From an uncultured bacterium (GTDB taxonomy: Bacteria > Cyanobacteriota > Vampirovibrionia > Gastranaerophilales > Gastranaerophilaceae), in assembly GCA_900551965.1 (NCBI GenBank), contig URYF01000048.1:1-12302 (forward strand): a DNA stretch of 12,302 bases, given 5' to 3'. Made by a program: the position numbers and the translations under genes. Position 1 is the stretch's first letter, and each line of letters begins with the position of its first letter. The notes under the pieces were generated by a model. The model was not told the origin of the DNA. It searched no databases and saw only the letters and a list, made by a program, of their open reading frames with translations. Of the stretch, positions 1 to 6,228 are shown one piece after another.

Positions 1-237
1 TATATGACACTTGCTGCTGCAGAACTTGGTCTTGGCTGCTGTGTAGTCGGAGCTATGGCAAACGAGTTAACAAAAAAAGATGACTCCATTACCGGACGGG
101 TAAAAGAAGCTTTAGGGCTAAATAACAGGCAAGTTCTTGTGGATATGCTTACTCTTGGTTATGAAGAAGCGCCAACAGCAGCTAAAAAAATAAGAAAAGA
201 ATATAACGAAATAGTTTTCAATGAAAAACTAAACTAA
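1..237 (+). CDS. Nitroreductase-family protein, C-terminal fragment (5' end outside window)
   Basis: The reading frame is open from the first base of the window and ends with TAA at 235-237, so only the last 78 residues are seen. The stretch LAAAELGLGCCVVGA matches the conserved late helix of FMN-dependent nitroreductases (usually LAA-x-x-LGLGxCWxG), which lies against the flavin and the dimer interface. The following LGLNNRQVLVDMLTLGYEEAP matches the family's terminal strand ending in the LGYP-like motif. Such enzymes reduce nitroaromatics, quinones or flavins with NAD(P)H, and the substrate cannot be told from this part. The ATG at position 4 is internal to the domain and is not the true start. 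The next gene starts 17 bases after this stop, so the two are probably co-transcribed. A nitroreductase-fold dehalogenase or BluB relative is possible but less likely. Confidence 0.72.
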   Translation, partial: YMTLAAAELGLGCCVVGAMANELTKKDDSITGRVKEALGLNNRQVLVDMLTLGYEEAPTAAKKIRKEYNEIVFNEKLN

Positions 238-254
238 TAATAGGAGAGAGCTTT

Positions 255-1433
255 ATGACAATTCCAAGCATCAAAGGTAATGGTGACAGCTTGAATAAAT
301 TACACTTAAACCAGCTGAACATACCAGGACAGCAGCCGGCAGAACCGGTAATTGCGACTGAATCTATCGTACAACCTCAAGAAATTCAACCGGCTACGAC
401 ACCGGCTACGGCTGTAGAAGAGCCCCAAGCTGCAGAACCGTTTCAACCGCAGGAAGTTCAAGATCCGGCATTACAGGAAACTCAAAATACTACAGCTGCA
501 GAAAAAGAATATTCAATAACCCAATTTCAGATAGATTATGCTGATTTAGTCCAGAAAAAAGTTCTCCCGATATTAAAAGATTTTGAAGGTGAACGTAAAA
601 AACGATTAGCCGGCGCAATCATTGCCGCTACAATTTGTATTTTCCTTGCGATATGCGTATTTCTATTTGTAGACGGCAGAGGTTCAGGTGATTTATTCTG
701 GGGACTAATAGCTGCAGCTTTTGGTATATGGTTTTGGATTAAAAAATCCTTTGAGAAAAAAATTAAGCGGCTTGTTATGCCAACTCTAATGCAAGCTGTA
801 CCGGGGTTTTTCTGGCAAGAAACTCCGCCGGTTACAAAAAGTGATATTCAAGAAAGCAAAATACTTCCATTTGCAAATAAAATCAGCTATTCTTTTGATG
901 ACTGCTTTATCGGTGAATACAGAAACGTAAAAGTTGCAATATCTGAAACTGAATGTATTTTGGGCAGCGGAAATAACAAAAAAACAATACTTGAAGGTGT
1001 TGTTATCAAGTTCCAAATGAATAAAAACTTTGACGGTATGACGATAATCCGACCAAGAAAACCCGGATATCGTGATAAGCAAGACGATTTAAAACGTGCT
1101 AATATGACAGAAGTTAAGCTTGAGGATCCGGAATTTGATAAAAAATTCATCGTATATTCTACAGACCAAGTTGAAGCTCGTTATTTAATTACAACATCTT
1201 TTATGGAAAGATTTAAACAAATAGAAACAGCTTTTTCTTCTAAGTTTGCATACTGTTCATTCTGCGGGGATTCGGTATTTATAGCTCCGCACACAGGTAA
1301 AGACTTGTTTAACTTGTGCTCGCTTATAAGACCGATTGGCAATACTGAGCAATTTACGACTTTATTTAACGAATTTGTTTCAATATTGGCTCTTGTTGAC
1401 CATTTCAAACTCGATCAAAAATTAGGCTTGTAA
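255..1433 (+). CDS. DUF3137-domain membrane protein (LemA-linked copy)
   Basis: This 392-residue protein has three parts. Residues 1-85 are a disordered, Pro/Gln/Glu-rich tail. Residues about 118-139 and 147-163 are two hydrophobic segments forming a membrane hairpin, followed by a Lys-rich stretch. Residues about 205-385 are a soluble domain with the look of DUF3137: FIGEYRNVKVAISE, then GVVIKF, then KLEDPEFDKKF, YSTDQVEARYLIT and FMERF at 288-320. The domain has no known reaction. The start at 255 has a good Shine-Dalgarno (AGGAG, 243-247). It follows a nitroreductase-like gene and precedes lemA, a common partner of DUF3137 genes. A divergent paralogue lies at 5096-6184. The long charged, proline-rich N-terminus is unusual for the family and probably stays on the cytoplasmic side, which is inference from the positive residues around the hairpin. 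The family call is from memory of its motifs. Confidence 0.75.
   Translation: MTIPSIKGNGDSLNKLHLNQLNIPGQQPAEPVIATESIVQPQEIQPATTPATAVEEPQAAEPFQPQEVQDPALQETQNTTAAEKEYSITQFQIDYADLVQKKVLPILKDFEGERKKRLAGAIIAATICIFLAICVFLFVDGRGSGDLFWGLIAAAFGIWFWIKKSFEKKIKRLVMPTLMQAVPGFFWQETPPVTKSDIQESKILPFANKISYSFDDCFIGEYRNVKVAISETECILGSGNNKKTILEGVVIKFQMNKNFDGMTIIRPRKPGYRDKQDDLKRANMTEVKLEDPEFDKKFIVYSTDQVEARYLITTSFMERFKQIETAFSSKFAYCSFCGDSVFIAPHTGKDLFNLCSLIRPIGNTEQFTTLFNEFVSILALVDHFKLDQKLGL
389..410 (+). repeat. Short direct repeat in the proline-rich coding tail
   Basis: The ten bases ACCGGCTACG occur at 389-398 and again at 401-410, a 12-base period that keeps the reading frame. They encode the PATTPATA stretch of the DUF3137 protein. 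A looser protein-level echo, QPQE(I/V)Q, occurs at residues 40-45 and 64-69. This looks like in-frame slippage expanding a disordered linker rather than a separate genetic element. Confidence 0.6.
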
Positions 1434-1456
1434 AACTCTGAAAAACATGGTAAAAT
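1428..1456 (+). promoter_or_regulatory. Putative sigma70-type promoter with extended -10 for lemA
   Basis: TTGTAA at 1428-1433, overlapping the DUF3137 stop codon, is separated by exactly 17 bases from TAAAAT at 1451-1456. The -10 is preceded by TGG (1448-1450), an extended -10 of the TGn type. Transcription would begin near 1463. This suggests lemA can be made independently of the upstream genes even though it lies in the same direction. Confidence 0.5.
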
Positions 1457-1518
1457 AAATTAGTTATAGTTAAATATGAGGATTGTTAATGAACTACATA
1501 AATGAAGGAGATTTTTTA

Positions 1519-2094
1519 ATGTTAGGAATTACGGCTATTATTGTAATACTTGGTGTAATTGTACTTATTGCGTTATACGGAATGTATGTTGCACTTATCC
1601 AAAAACGCAACAAAGTCAAAGAAGCAATGGGTGGTATTGACGTACAATTAAACAAAAGATACAGCTTGATACCAAATATTTTGACAATTGCAAACAAATT
1701 CATGGAACACGAAAGAGGCTTGATGGAAGATATCACTAAGCTAAGAGCACAAGCCGCAGGTATCAGATCTACCGCTGATACTATTTCCGAAAAAATTCAA
1801 TTAGATAACCAGATCGCTTCTAAAATGGGTCAATTGATGGTTAATGTTGAAAATTACCCACAATTGAAATCAGATCAAACAATGATACAAGCTATGCAGA
1901 CTTACTCTGAAGTTGAGGAACATATTGCTGCTGCCAGAAGATTTTACAACAGCGCAGTTAATGACCTTAACAACTCTGTAGAAATCTTCCCTAGCTCATT
2001 AGTTGCCGGAATGGTTGGTATATCATCTTATCCGTTCTTTGAAGCAAGTGAAGCTGCAAGACAAGAAGTTAACGCTTCTGCTTATTTCAAATAA
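1519..2094 (+). CDS. lemA: LemA family membrane protein
   Basis: LemA proteins have one N-terminal membrane helix and a long helical bundle; their biochemical role is not settled. Here the first ~25 residues form the membrane segment (MLGITAIIVILGVIVLIALY). The family core follows: KRNKVKEAMGGIDVQLNKRY, SLIPNILTIANKFMEHE, and late in the protein ARRFYNSAVNDLN, FPSSLVAG and YPFFEASEAARQEV. The length, 191 residues, is normal. I chose ATG 1519 because AAGGAG lies at 1505-1510, eight bases upstream, and because translation then starts directly on the membrane helix. An upstream in-frame ATG at 1489, with GAGG at 1479-1482, would add ten mostly polar residues (MNYINEGDFL) and cannot be excluded. 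It follows the DUF3137 gene by 85 bases, with a likely promoter of its own in the gap. A 19-bp inverted repeat follows the gene. Confidence 0.93.
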   Translation: MLGITAIIVILGVIVLIALYGMYVALIQKRNKVKEAMGGIDVQLNKRYSLIPNILTIANKFMEHERGLMEDITKLRAQAAGIRSTADTISEKIQLDNQIASKMGQLMVNVENYPQLKSDQTMIQAMQTYSEVEEHIAAARRFYNSAVNDLNNSVEIFPSSLVAGMVGISSYPFFEASEAARQEVNASAYFK

Positions 2095-2116
2095 GAAGCA
2101 ATTTAATATTCAACTT

Positions 2117-2186
2117 AAACGGTTATGTTTTTAGTAAATTTTGACATTTTGTCAGGGTTTAGATAAACTAAATAACATAACCGTTT
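2117..2186. repeat. Long inverted repeat, possible lemA terminator, enclosing the tRNA promoter
   Basis: The left arm (2117-2135, AAACGGTTATGTTTTTAGT) pairs with 2167-2186. The match is 13 bp perfect (2117-2129 with 2174-2186) plus six more (2130-2135 with 2167-2172), interrupted only by one unpaired T at 2173. The ~31-base loop carries its own small hairpin, TGAC/GTCA at 2142-2145 and 2151-2154. The right arm runs into TTTTAATTT, so an imperfect intrinsic terminator for lemA is plausible. The loop also holds the -35 of the likely tRNA promoter, so an operator or a cruciform-forming element is an alternative. Confidence 0.6.
2141..2169 (+). promoter_or_regulatory. Putative promoter for tRNA-Arg
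   Basis: A perfect -35 hexamer, TTGACA (2141-2146), is followed after 17 bases by TAAACT (2164-2169), four of six matches to the -10 consensus. Transcription would start near 2176, about 29 bases before the mature 5' end of the tRNA at 2205, which fits a short leader for RNase P removal. The element sits inside the loop and right arm of the surrounding inverted repeat. Confidence 0.5.
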
Positions 2187-2204
2187 TAATTTGAAAATTT
2201 ATAA

Positions 2205-2278
2205 GTGTCCGTAGCTCAGAAGAATAGAGCGTGAGTTTCCGAAGCTCAAGGTCGGGGGTTTGATTCCCCCCGGGCACG
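2205..2278 (+). tRNA. trnR: tRNA-Arg, anticodon CCG
   Basis: The full cloverleaf can be folded by eye. The acceptor stem is GTGTCCG (2205-2211) with CGGGCAC (2271-2277), with one U-G pair. The D stem is GCTC/GAGC (2214-2217, 2227-2230). The anticodon stem is TGAGT/GCTCA (2232-2236, 2244-2248) around the loop TTCCGAA, giving anticodon CCG at 2239-2241, which reads CGG (Arg). The T stem is GGGGG/CCCCC, the discriminator is G at 2278, and CCA is not encoded. A20 and C35, known bacterial arginine identity bases, are present, as are U8-A14, G15-C48, G18 and U54-A58. The oddity is A instead of G at position 19 (2223) together with U instead of C at position 56 (2261), which keeps the elbow pair as A-U. 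That compensation argues for a working gene rather than a decayed copy. Confidence 0.92.
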
Positions 2279-2298
2279 ATTTAAATCCACAAAATCTT

Positions 2299-2925
2299 TT
2301 AAGCTGATACCGGCATGAAGATTGCCGTCGGAGTTTTGTGAAGGTTTCTTGTAACTCCGTCAGATACAGCACGTCCATCACCTGTTGTTATTTCGGTATG
2401 ACCGTATTTAGAACTATATCCGGCAACTCCGGCTCCGTAAACTAACACGCAGCCTGCAGGCAATGACTTTAAGTTGACCCCGTTTGTTGAAATTTCTTTA
2501 AATTTTTTATTTCTCCTCATTATAGAAACCATATCTTTTGCATGTCCTGATTCATATTTACCCAGCCCAGCTTTTGATATAGCAGTTTTTACATATTTTG
2601 CACAATACCCGATAAATCCCACAACTCTTGAAAGCGCAGTCTTAGCCAATTTCAAGCCGGCATCGGCACAATAACCTAACGTCTTCCAAAAAGAAGAATT
2701 TTGATTTTTACCCGAAACTGAAGCTCCGCGTGATGCGCTCACAGTACTACCCTGGTTAAAGTTAGTATTCGGTGTATATTTATAAGTTGAAAAATTTCCA
2801 AAATTGAATAAAGGCGGAAACGCACTAAAATTAGCGGCTGCCGGTACTGATAAATTACTTAGCAGCATACTTGCATTTATCGTCGGAGCTGGAACAGCTG
2901 CCGGTAAAATCCATTGTATAGTCAT
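2299..2925 (-). CDS. Small CHAP / NlpC-P60-like cysteine peptidase or amidase (probable)
   Basis: This protein has 208 residues. The C-terminal half resembles papain-fold peptidoglycan hydrolases of the CHAP or NlpC/P60 type. A candidate catalytic cysteine, C108, lies in GYCAKYVKTAISKAG at the head of a helix. A candidate histidine, H176, lies in the strand YGHTEITTGDG, followed by D183 or D189 as possible third members. LPAGCVLVYG (155-164) matches the loop before the histidine strand. Residues 1-80 are hydrophobic-to-low-complexity (Ala, Asn, Phe, Ser) and do not look like a classical signal peptide. C86 sits in LGYCADAGLKLAKTAL, which resembles the C108 helix and may be a partial duplication. 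The start at 2925 has AAGGG at 2934-2938 on the minus strand. The gene lies 100 bases downstream of the metallophosphatase in the same direction and converges on the tRNA. The fold is inferred from motifs; the substrate is unknown. Confidence 0.6.
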   Translation of the reverse strand: MTIQWILPAAVPAPTINASMLLSNLSVPAAANFSAFPPLFNFGNFSTYKYTPNTNFNQGSTVSASRGASVSGKNQNSSFWKTLGYCADAGLKLAKTALSRVVGFIGYCAKYVKTAISKAGLGKYESGHAKDMVSIMRRNKKFKEISTNGVNLKSLPAGCVLVYGAGVAGYSSKYGHTEITTGDGRAVSDGVTRNLHKTPTAIFMPVSA

Positions 2926-2996
2926 AATATTTTCCCTTTATATCCCCTGTATATATATAAAGGTTATACAACATATAAAATTGCGTTATACTAATG

Positions 2997-3016
2997 AAAT
3001 ATTACAAAATATTACA
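2997..3016. repeat. Tandem 10-base duplication in an intergenic spacer
   Basis: AAATATTACA occurs twice back to back (2997-3006 and 3007-3016) between the peptidase start and the metallophosphatase stop. The rest of the 2926-3025 spacer is AT-rich, and I see no convincing promoter or terminator in it, so the peptidase may be read through from the upstream gene. The duplication could be slippage or a pair of protein-binding sites. Confidence 0.5.
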
Positions 3017-3025
3017 ATCAAGAAT

Positions 3026-4804
3026 TTATCGGTCTGTACGAGAGTCCAAAATCCTCATTTCCTTAACCTTCTCACTTGCCATTCGCTTGTATTTGTCGTG
3101 TTCTAATGCCATTCTCAAAAGTTCGTCAGATGTCTTGCCAAACGGTTCAAAATTCTTTCTTATTTTATTTGGATATTTAATATCTGTTTTTACAAGATAC
3201 TTATTTGGCAGCAATATCTTATATTCTTTATTCAAATCAATTTTTTCTGAGAACTTTTTATCTTCACCGCGGAGAATTATTGCATCTGTAAATGGAGCCT
3301 TAGATTCTCCTTGCAAAATTTCATCAATTAATTCTCTGTTGATTTGAATATTTGACCAATATAATAAGGTATTCCTATCCCGTTTGTCCTTACCTAGGTT
3401 ATCTCGTACATTTTCAACAATCATCCCGATAAGATCTTTTCCTGAAACCTTACCGATATATAAACCTGATAAATCTTCACTCACACCATCAAAAACTTTC
3501 ATCAAGTCAAGATTTGTAGCACCTTCTTTTATACCGCCTCGAACACCTGAGGTCTGAACAGCAACTGCAGTAACGTCTTTATATTTACCGCCGAATTCAT
3601 TTTTTACAACGCCATGTAGCGCAGAAGACAAATAATTCAGCAAATGGCTGTTCTGCCATCTTATAAATTTGCCATACTTAAACTCGGTTAGCTCATTATC
3701 CGGATCTAAATTTTCTACCAAAGGAACCAAATCTTTTGCAAAGTCCTCTTGAATCATATTGTAGATACGGTTTTTTGACAAATCTTCCATATTAACGGTA
3801 CGAGTACTATATGTCTGCATACTTACTCTACGGTCAATATTTCCGTTATCATCAAAATGTAAATTAAAAGATTTCAAAATCTCATTATCCATACCCAAAG
3901 AACTTGTTATCTGTAAAGTATCTCCTTTGGCGCCCTGCGCAACATTTACAACCGTTGTATCTTCATGGTCATGACCGTTCAAAATAATATCAATATTTGG
4001 AATTTCTTCTCTTATCATGTTAGAAATAGTATTTCCGGTATGTGACATTAAAACAACAGCTCCTTTCGGATGATGCTTTTTAAACTTATCAACTACCTGC
4101 CTAATCGAGGCTATAGAAGTTTCCATATCTTCTTTTTGTATTTTTACGTCTTTCTTATTGTTATTGCCGTAGAATTCTGTTCCTTCCAACAATCCCGGGG
4201 CATAAAAATCCATCGTAGGAATAGTTGCACCGACAAACAAAACCTTATGTCTTAAATCCGGGTTCTTATCATCTTGAACAGTTAAGATTTTGGATCTGAC
4301 AAGATTTTTGTTATTTTTGGCATAATCTTTTAATAACGGCGAATGTTCCATATTAACATTTGTCATAACTGTAGTCATAGGAAGTTTTACAAGGTTACTG
4401 ATAAGCCATTTATCACCACCGTCAAAATCGTGATTACCCGGAGTATATAAAGCTTCAAAATTATTACCATTTACAACATTTTTGGTAATATTGATAAGCT
4501 CTTTCAAATACTTAACCTGAAAATCTCCATTAGAATATTCAGGATGAGTTATATAGCCTTTCTTAGACGGGTTTATGACAAAATCACCCGGCATAGCAAG
4601 TATATTCAACGTACTTTTTGCTTCTGGATTTTTAAACATTTTCCCCGCTCGGTTTTTAATAGTTTGCTCAACCTGCGGCATTGACATAATGTTCCCATGC
4701 TGATCAGCCTGCGCCAAAATATTAACATCGGCAGCCTTAAAACTCGGATTAGATCTGCTTCTGTTCTGATTAAAATAACTATACCCTACGCTAAAAATTC
4801 TCAT
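3026..4804 (-). CDS. 5'-nucleotidase / metallophosphatase family protein
   Basis: This 592-residue protein is of the UshA/YfkN-like type: an N-terminal two-metal phosphoesterase domain and a C-terminal 5'-nucleotidase domain. The metal-binding motifs appear in order: D34-x-H36 (ADQHGN), G73-D74 (PGDFV), GNHDFD at 123-128, H255 (MSHTG) and GHDH at 277-280. The C-terminal domain shows RWQNSHLLNYLSSAL (382-396) and TSGVRGGIKEG (418-428), like the substrate-binding region of the family. The family usually cleaves phosphate from nucleotides or other phosphoesters outside the cytoplasm. Here residues 1-24 are polar, end in NPSFKA, and are no standard signal peptide. The start has GAGGT at 4813-4817 (minus strand), eight bases upstream, and a plausible promoter lies at 4839-4867. 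The CHAP-like gene follows in the same direction. Family assignment is firm; substrate and location are open. Confidence 0.9.
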   Translation of the reverse strand: MRIFSVGYSYFNQNRSRSNPSFKAADVNILAQADQHGNIMSMPQVEQTIKNRAGKMFKNPEAKSTLNILAMPGDFVINPSKKGYITHPEYSNGDFQVKYLKELINITKNVVNGNNFEALYTPGNHDFDGGDKWLISNLVKLPMTTVMTNVNMEHSPLLKDYAKNNKNLVRSKILTVQDDKNPDLRHKVLFVGATIPTMDFYAPGLLEGTEFYGNNNKKDVKIQKEDMETSIASIRQVVDKFKKHHPKGAVVLMSHTGNTISNMIREEIPNIDIILNGHDHEDTTVVNVAQGAKGDTLQITSSLGMDNEILKSFNLHFDDNGNIDRRVSMQTYSTRTVNMEDLSKNRIYNMIQEDFAKDLVPLVENLDPDNELTEFKYGKFIRWQNSHLLNYLSSALHGVVKNEFGGKYKDVTAVAVQTSGVRGGIKEGATNLDLMKVFDGVSEDLSGLYIGKVSGKDLIGMIVENVRDNLGKDKRDRNTLLYWSNIQINRELIDEILQGESKAPFTDAIILRGEDKKFSEKIDLNKEYKILLPNKYLVKTDIKYPNKIRKNFEPFGKTSDELLRMALEHDKYKRMASEKVKEMRILDSRTDR

Positions 4805-4838
4805 ACTCTTTTACCTCAAATTAGAATGCACACTATAT

Positions 4839-4867
4839 TTTATATACTTGTATAAATACCCTGAAAA
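4839..4867 (-). promoter_or_regulatory. Putative promoter for the metallophosphatase gene
   Basis: On the minus strand TTTTCA (4867-4862) is followed after 17 bases by TATAAA (4844-4839), matching the -35 at four and the -10 at five of six positions. Transcription would start near 4832, leaving a leader of about 28 bases with the Shine-Dalgarno at 4813-4817. The region is very AT-rich, so chance matches are likely. Confidence 0.38.
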
Positions 4868-4940
4868 TATTTTTTGCTATCAATAATGTAAAAATTTGTA
4901 ATACCCGAGAAATTACACACCCCTGCAAGATAAAACAATA

Positions 4941-5080
4941 AATTTGGCCCCGGCGCGATTGTCTTGGAGCGTTCGCATTAAACGGCATTTCAGTCGGGTC
5001 TCAACGCCCCGCCTTTCAGCCTCTGCTCACTCTCCGCTCGAACGACTGACAAGGCTTTCGCCTTGTGCGTTCTCATCGCG
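4941..5080. other. GC-rich structured island, candidate interspersed repeat or non-coding RNA
   Basis: These 140 bases contain 81 G or C by hand count (58%), against strongly AT-rich sequence on both sides. The island lies between the stop of the DUF3137 paralogue (5096) and the metallophosphatase promoter. Read on the minus strand it opens with a perfect 7-bp stem closed by a GAAA tetraloop (5066-5049, ACAAGGC-GAAA-GCCTTGT), a stable RNA shape. Right after it, CAGTCG (5048-5043) can pair with CGACTG (4996-4991), enclosing a purine-rich stretch. AACGC at 5071-5067 could pair with GCGTT at 5007-5003, which would cross the previous helix. I do not recognise a known RNA class or insertion-sequence end. 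It may be a dispersed repeat, an RNA element in the 3' region of the paralogue's transcript, or a remnant of transferred DNA. Confidence 0.5.
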
Positions 5081-5095
5081 TTTTATCCACTTTTA

Positions 5096-6184
5096 CTACT
5101 CAATCAAATCATATATAGAAAGAATTTCATTTAAGAAAACATCCACTTGCTTAGGACTATTTACCGGAGCAAACAAACTTCCAATTTCAAAAACATTTTT
5201 AGAAGTTGAAATAGCAAAAAATACCTTATCTTTGAAGAACAAACATTTTGCATTGTTAGATCCAAATGCTGTATGAAGATTTTTAAATCGCTCCATAAAT
5301 CCCGTTGTTAAAAGATATCTTCCTTCAATTTCATCTGAAGAATATGATTTATATTTCTTAGAAAACTCCGTATCCTCAAGTTTTATCTCATTCATTTTTG
5401 ATGGACGATATGAGCCCAAAAGTATAAAAGGTAATAGAATAATAAAAAATATTCCATAAATTATAAAACCTGAAGGGTCATTATCACTAACAAATCGAGG
5501 GATACCCAAAATAATAACAAGTGCAAGAAGCGGCAATATAGATACAAACACTGTCTTCCAGTTAAATACTCCAGAATACAGATCTCCACGGGTTACAACC
5601 ATCGTTTTGTTTTGAATCATCTTATTAGTATCAAATGTAAGAATAACTCCATCAAATATTTGTTTAACATTTTTACGTAAACCTGAACCAGACTCATACC
5701 TCATTTCTGATTCAGATACAACAAAATTTACACCTTTGTACACTCCTGAAAAAACATCATCATCAGTTCGTCTATTGTACATTGCAAACAATTCACTATC
5801 AACTAAAAGATTATTCGGTATTAATTCAAACTTCGGCTTCCAAATTATTGCCAAAACACTTAAAAGTTTCCACATAAATTTATGTTTCATCTCCGAGCAA
5901 AAATCAGATGTACTTTTTCGAACAATAAAAATTGAAAACCAAATTGATGACAGTAATACCAAAATATACAAAGGCATAACAATCGAGATATCTGATATCA
6001 CTGAACTACAAGAAATAAATATTACCAAATTAGCAGCAAGCACAATACCTAAAGTACATTTTAGGGACCCGAGTTTCTGCTGTCTTACGATTTCATATTC
6101 TTCAAATAGCGGAGCAACTTTTTCTGCATAATTTATTCTGAACTCATTAACTATTGAACTTTTTGTATCATTTTTAACTTCCAT
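5096..6184 (-). CDS. DUF3137-like membrane protein, divergent paralogue with extra membrane hairpin
   Basis: This protein has 362 residues from the start I prefer. It is clearly related to the protein at 255-1433: both carry KLEDxEF near the C-terminus, then YSxDxxExRYLxTTxFMERFK, and end in a similar strand-helix pattern. Numbering from the upstream ATG, hydrophobic segments lie at about 44-63 and 70-92 (the usual hairpin) and at 213-231 and 241-261. The second pair is inserted inside the soluble domain, where the other copy has only a short link. I chose ATG 6184 because the ATG at 6193 overlaps a near-consensus -10 box and would not be transcribed. With that promoter, the mRNA begins at or within two bases of 6184, so it may be leaderless. 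The gene has no LemA neighbour and is divergent from pnp. It lacks the proline-rich tail of its paralogue. Function is unknown. Confidence 0.72.
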   Translation of the reverse strand: MEVKNDTKSSIVNEFRINYAEKVAPLFEEYEIVRQQKLGSLKCTLGIVLAANLVIFISCSSVISDISIVMPLYILVLLSSIWFSIFIVRKSTSDFCSEMKHKFMWKLLSVLAIIWKPKFELIPNNLLVDSELFAMYNRRTDDDVFSGVYKGVNFVVSESEMRYESGSGLRKNVKQIFDGVILTFDTNKMIQNKTMVVTRGDLYSGVFNWKTVFVSILPLLALVIILGIPRFVSDNDPSGFIIYGIFFIILLPFILLGSYRPSKMNEIKLEDTEFSKKYKSYSSDEIEGRYLLTTGFMERFKNLHTAFGSNNAKCLFFKDKVFFAISTSKNVFEIGSLFAPVNSPKQVDVFLNEILSIYDLIE

Positions 6185-6191
6185 ATACCTC

Positions 6192-6220
6192 ATTATATAG
6201 TATTTTTAATAATATTTCAA
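6192..6220 (-). promoter_or_regulatory. Strong sigma70-type promoter, probably leaderless
   Basis: On the minus strand TTGAAA (6220-6215) and a perfect TATAAT (6197-6192) are separated by exactly 17 bases. The expected start of transcription, six to eight bases past the -10, falls at A6186 or A6184, and A6184 is the first base of the ATG chosen for the DUF3137 paralogue. A GAGG at 6191-6188 would not be transcribed if the start is at 6184. Confidence 0.65.
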
Positions 6221-6228
6221 TAAAAATT

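Noticed and set aside
2997..3016. Start of a CRISPR or satellite array
   Set aside because: There are only two 10-base units directly abutting, with no spacers.
2804..3347. Two overlapping plus-strand frames (2804-3106 and 2994-3347)
   Set aside because: They are antisense to the peptidase and the metallophosphatase, whose frames have ribosome sites and recognisable motifs.
2205..4804. tRNA-Arg as attachment site of an integrated element covering the minus-strand genes
   Set aside because: I found no second copy of the tRNA 3' end, no integrase and no mobile genes in the window.
4941..5080. Hammerhead-type self-cleaving ribozyme in the GC-rich island (GATGAG and GAAA on the minus strand)
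   Set aside because: GATGAG is preceded by GC rather than CU, and GAAA is the loop of a perfect hairpin instead of following the second stem, so the catalytic core is not there.
4944..5276. Open frame of 110 codons on the plus strand across the GC-rich island
   Set aside because: Its second half is antisense to the DUF3137 paralogue, it has no ribosome site, and the first half is Ser/Arg-rich as expected from random translation of GC-rich DNA.
6185..6193. ATG at 6191-6193 as the start of the DUF3137 paralogue
   Set aside because: It overlaps the -10 box of a strong promoter and lacks a Shine-Dalgarno, so it is unlikely to be transcribed; ATG 6184 fits better.
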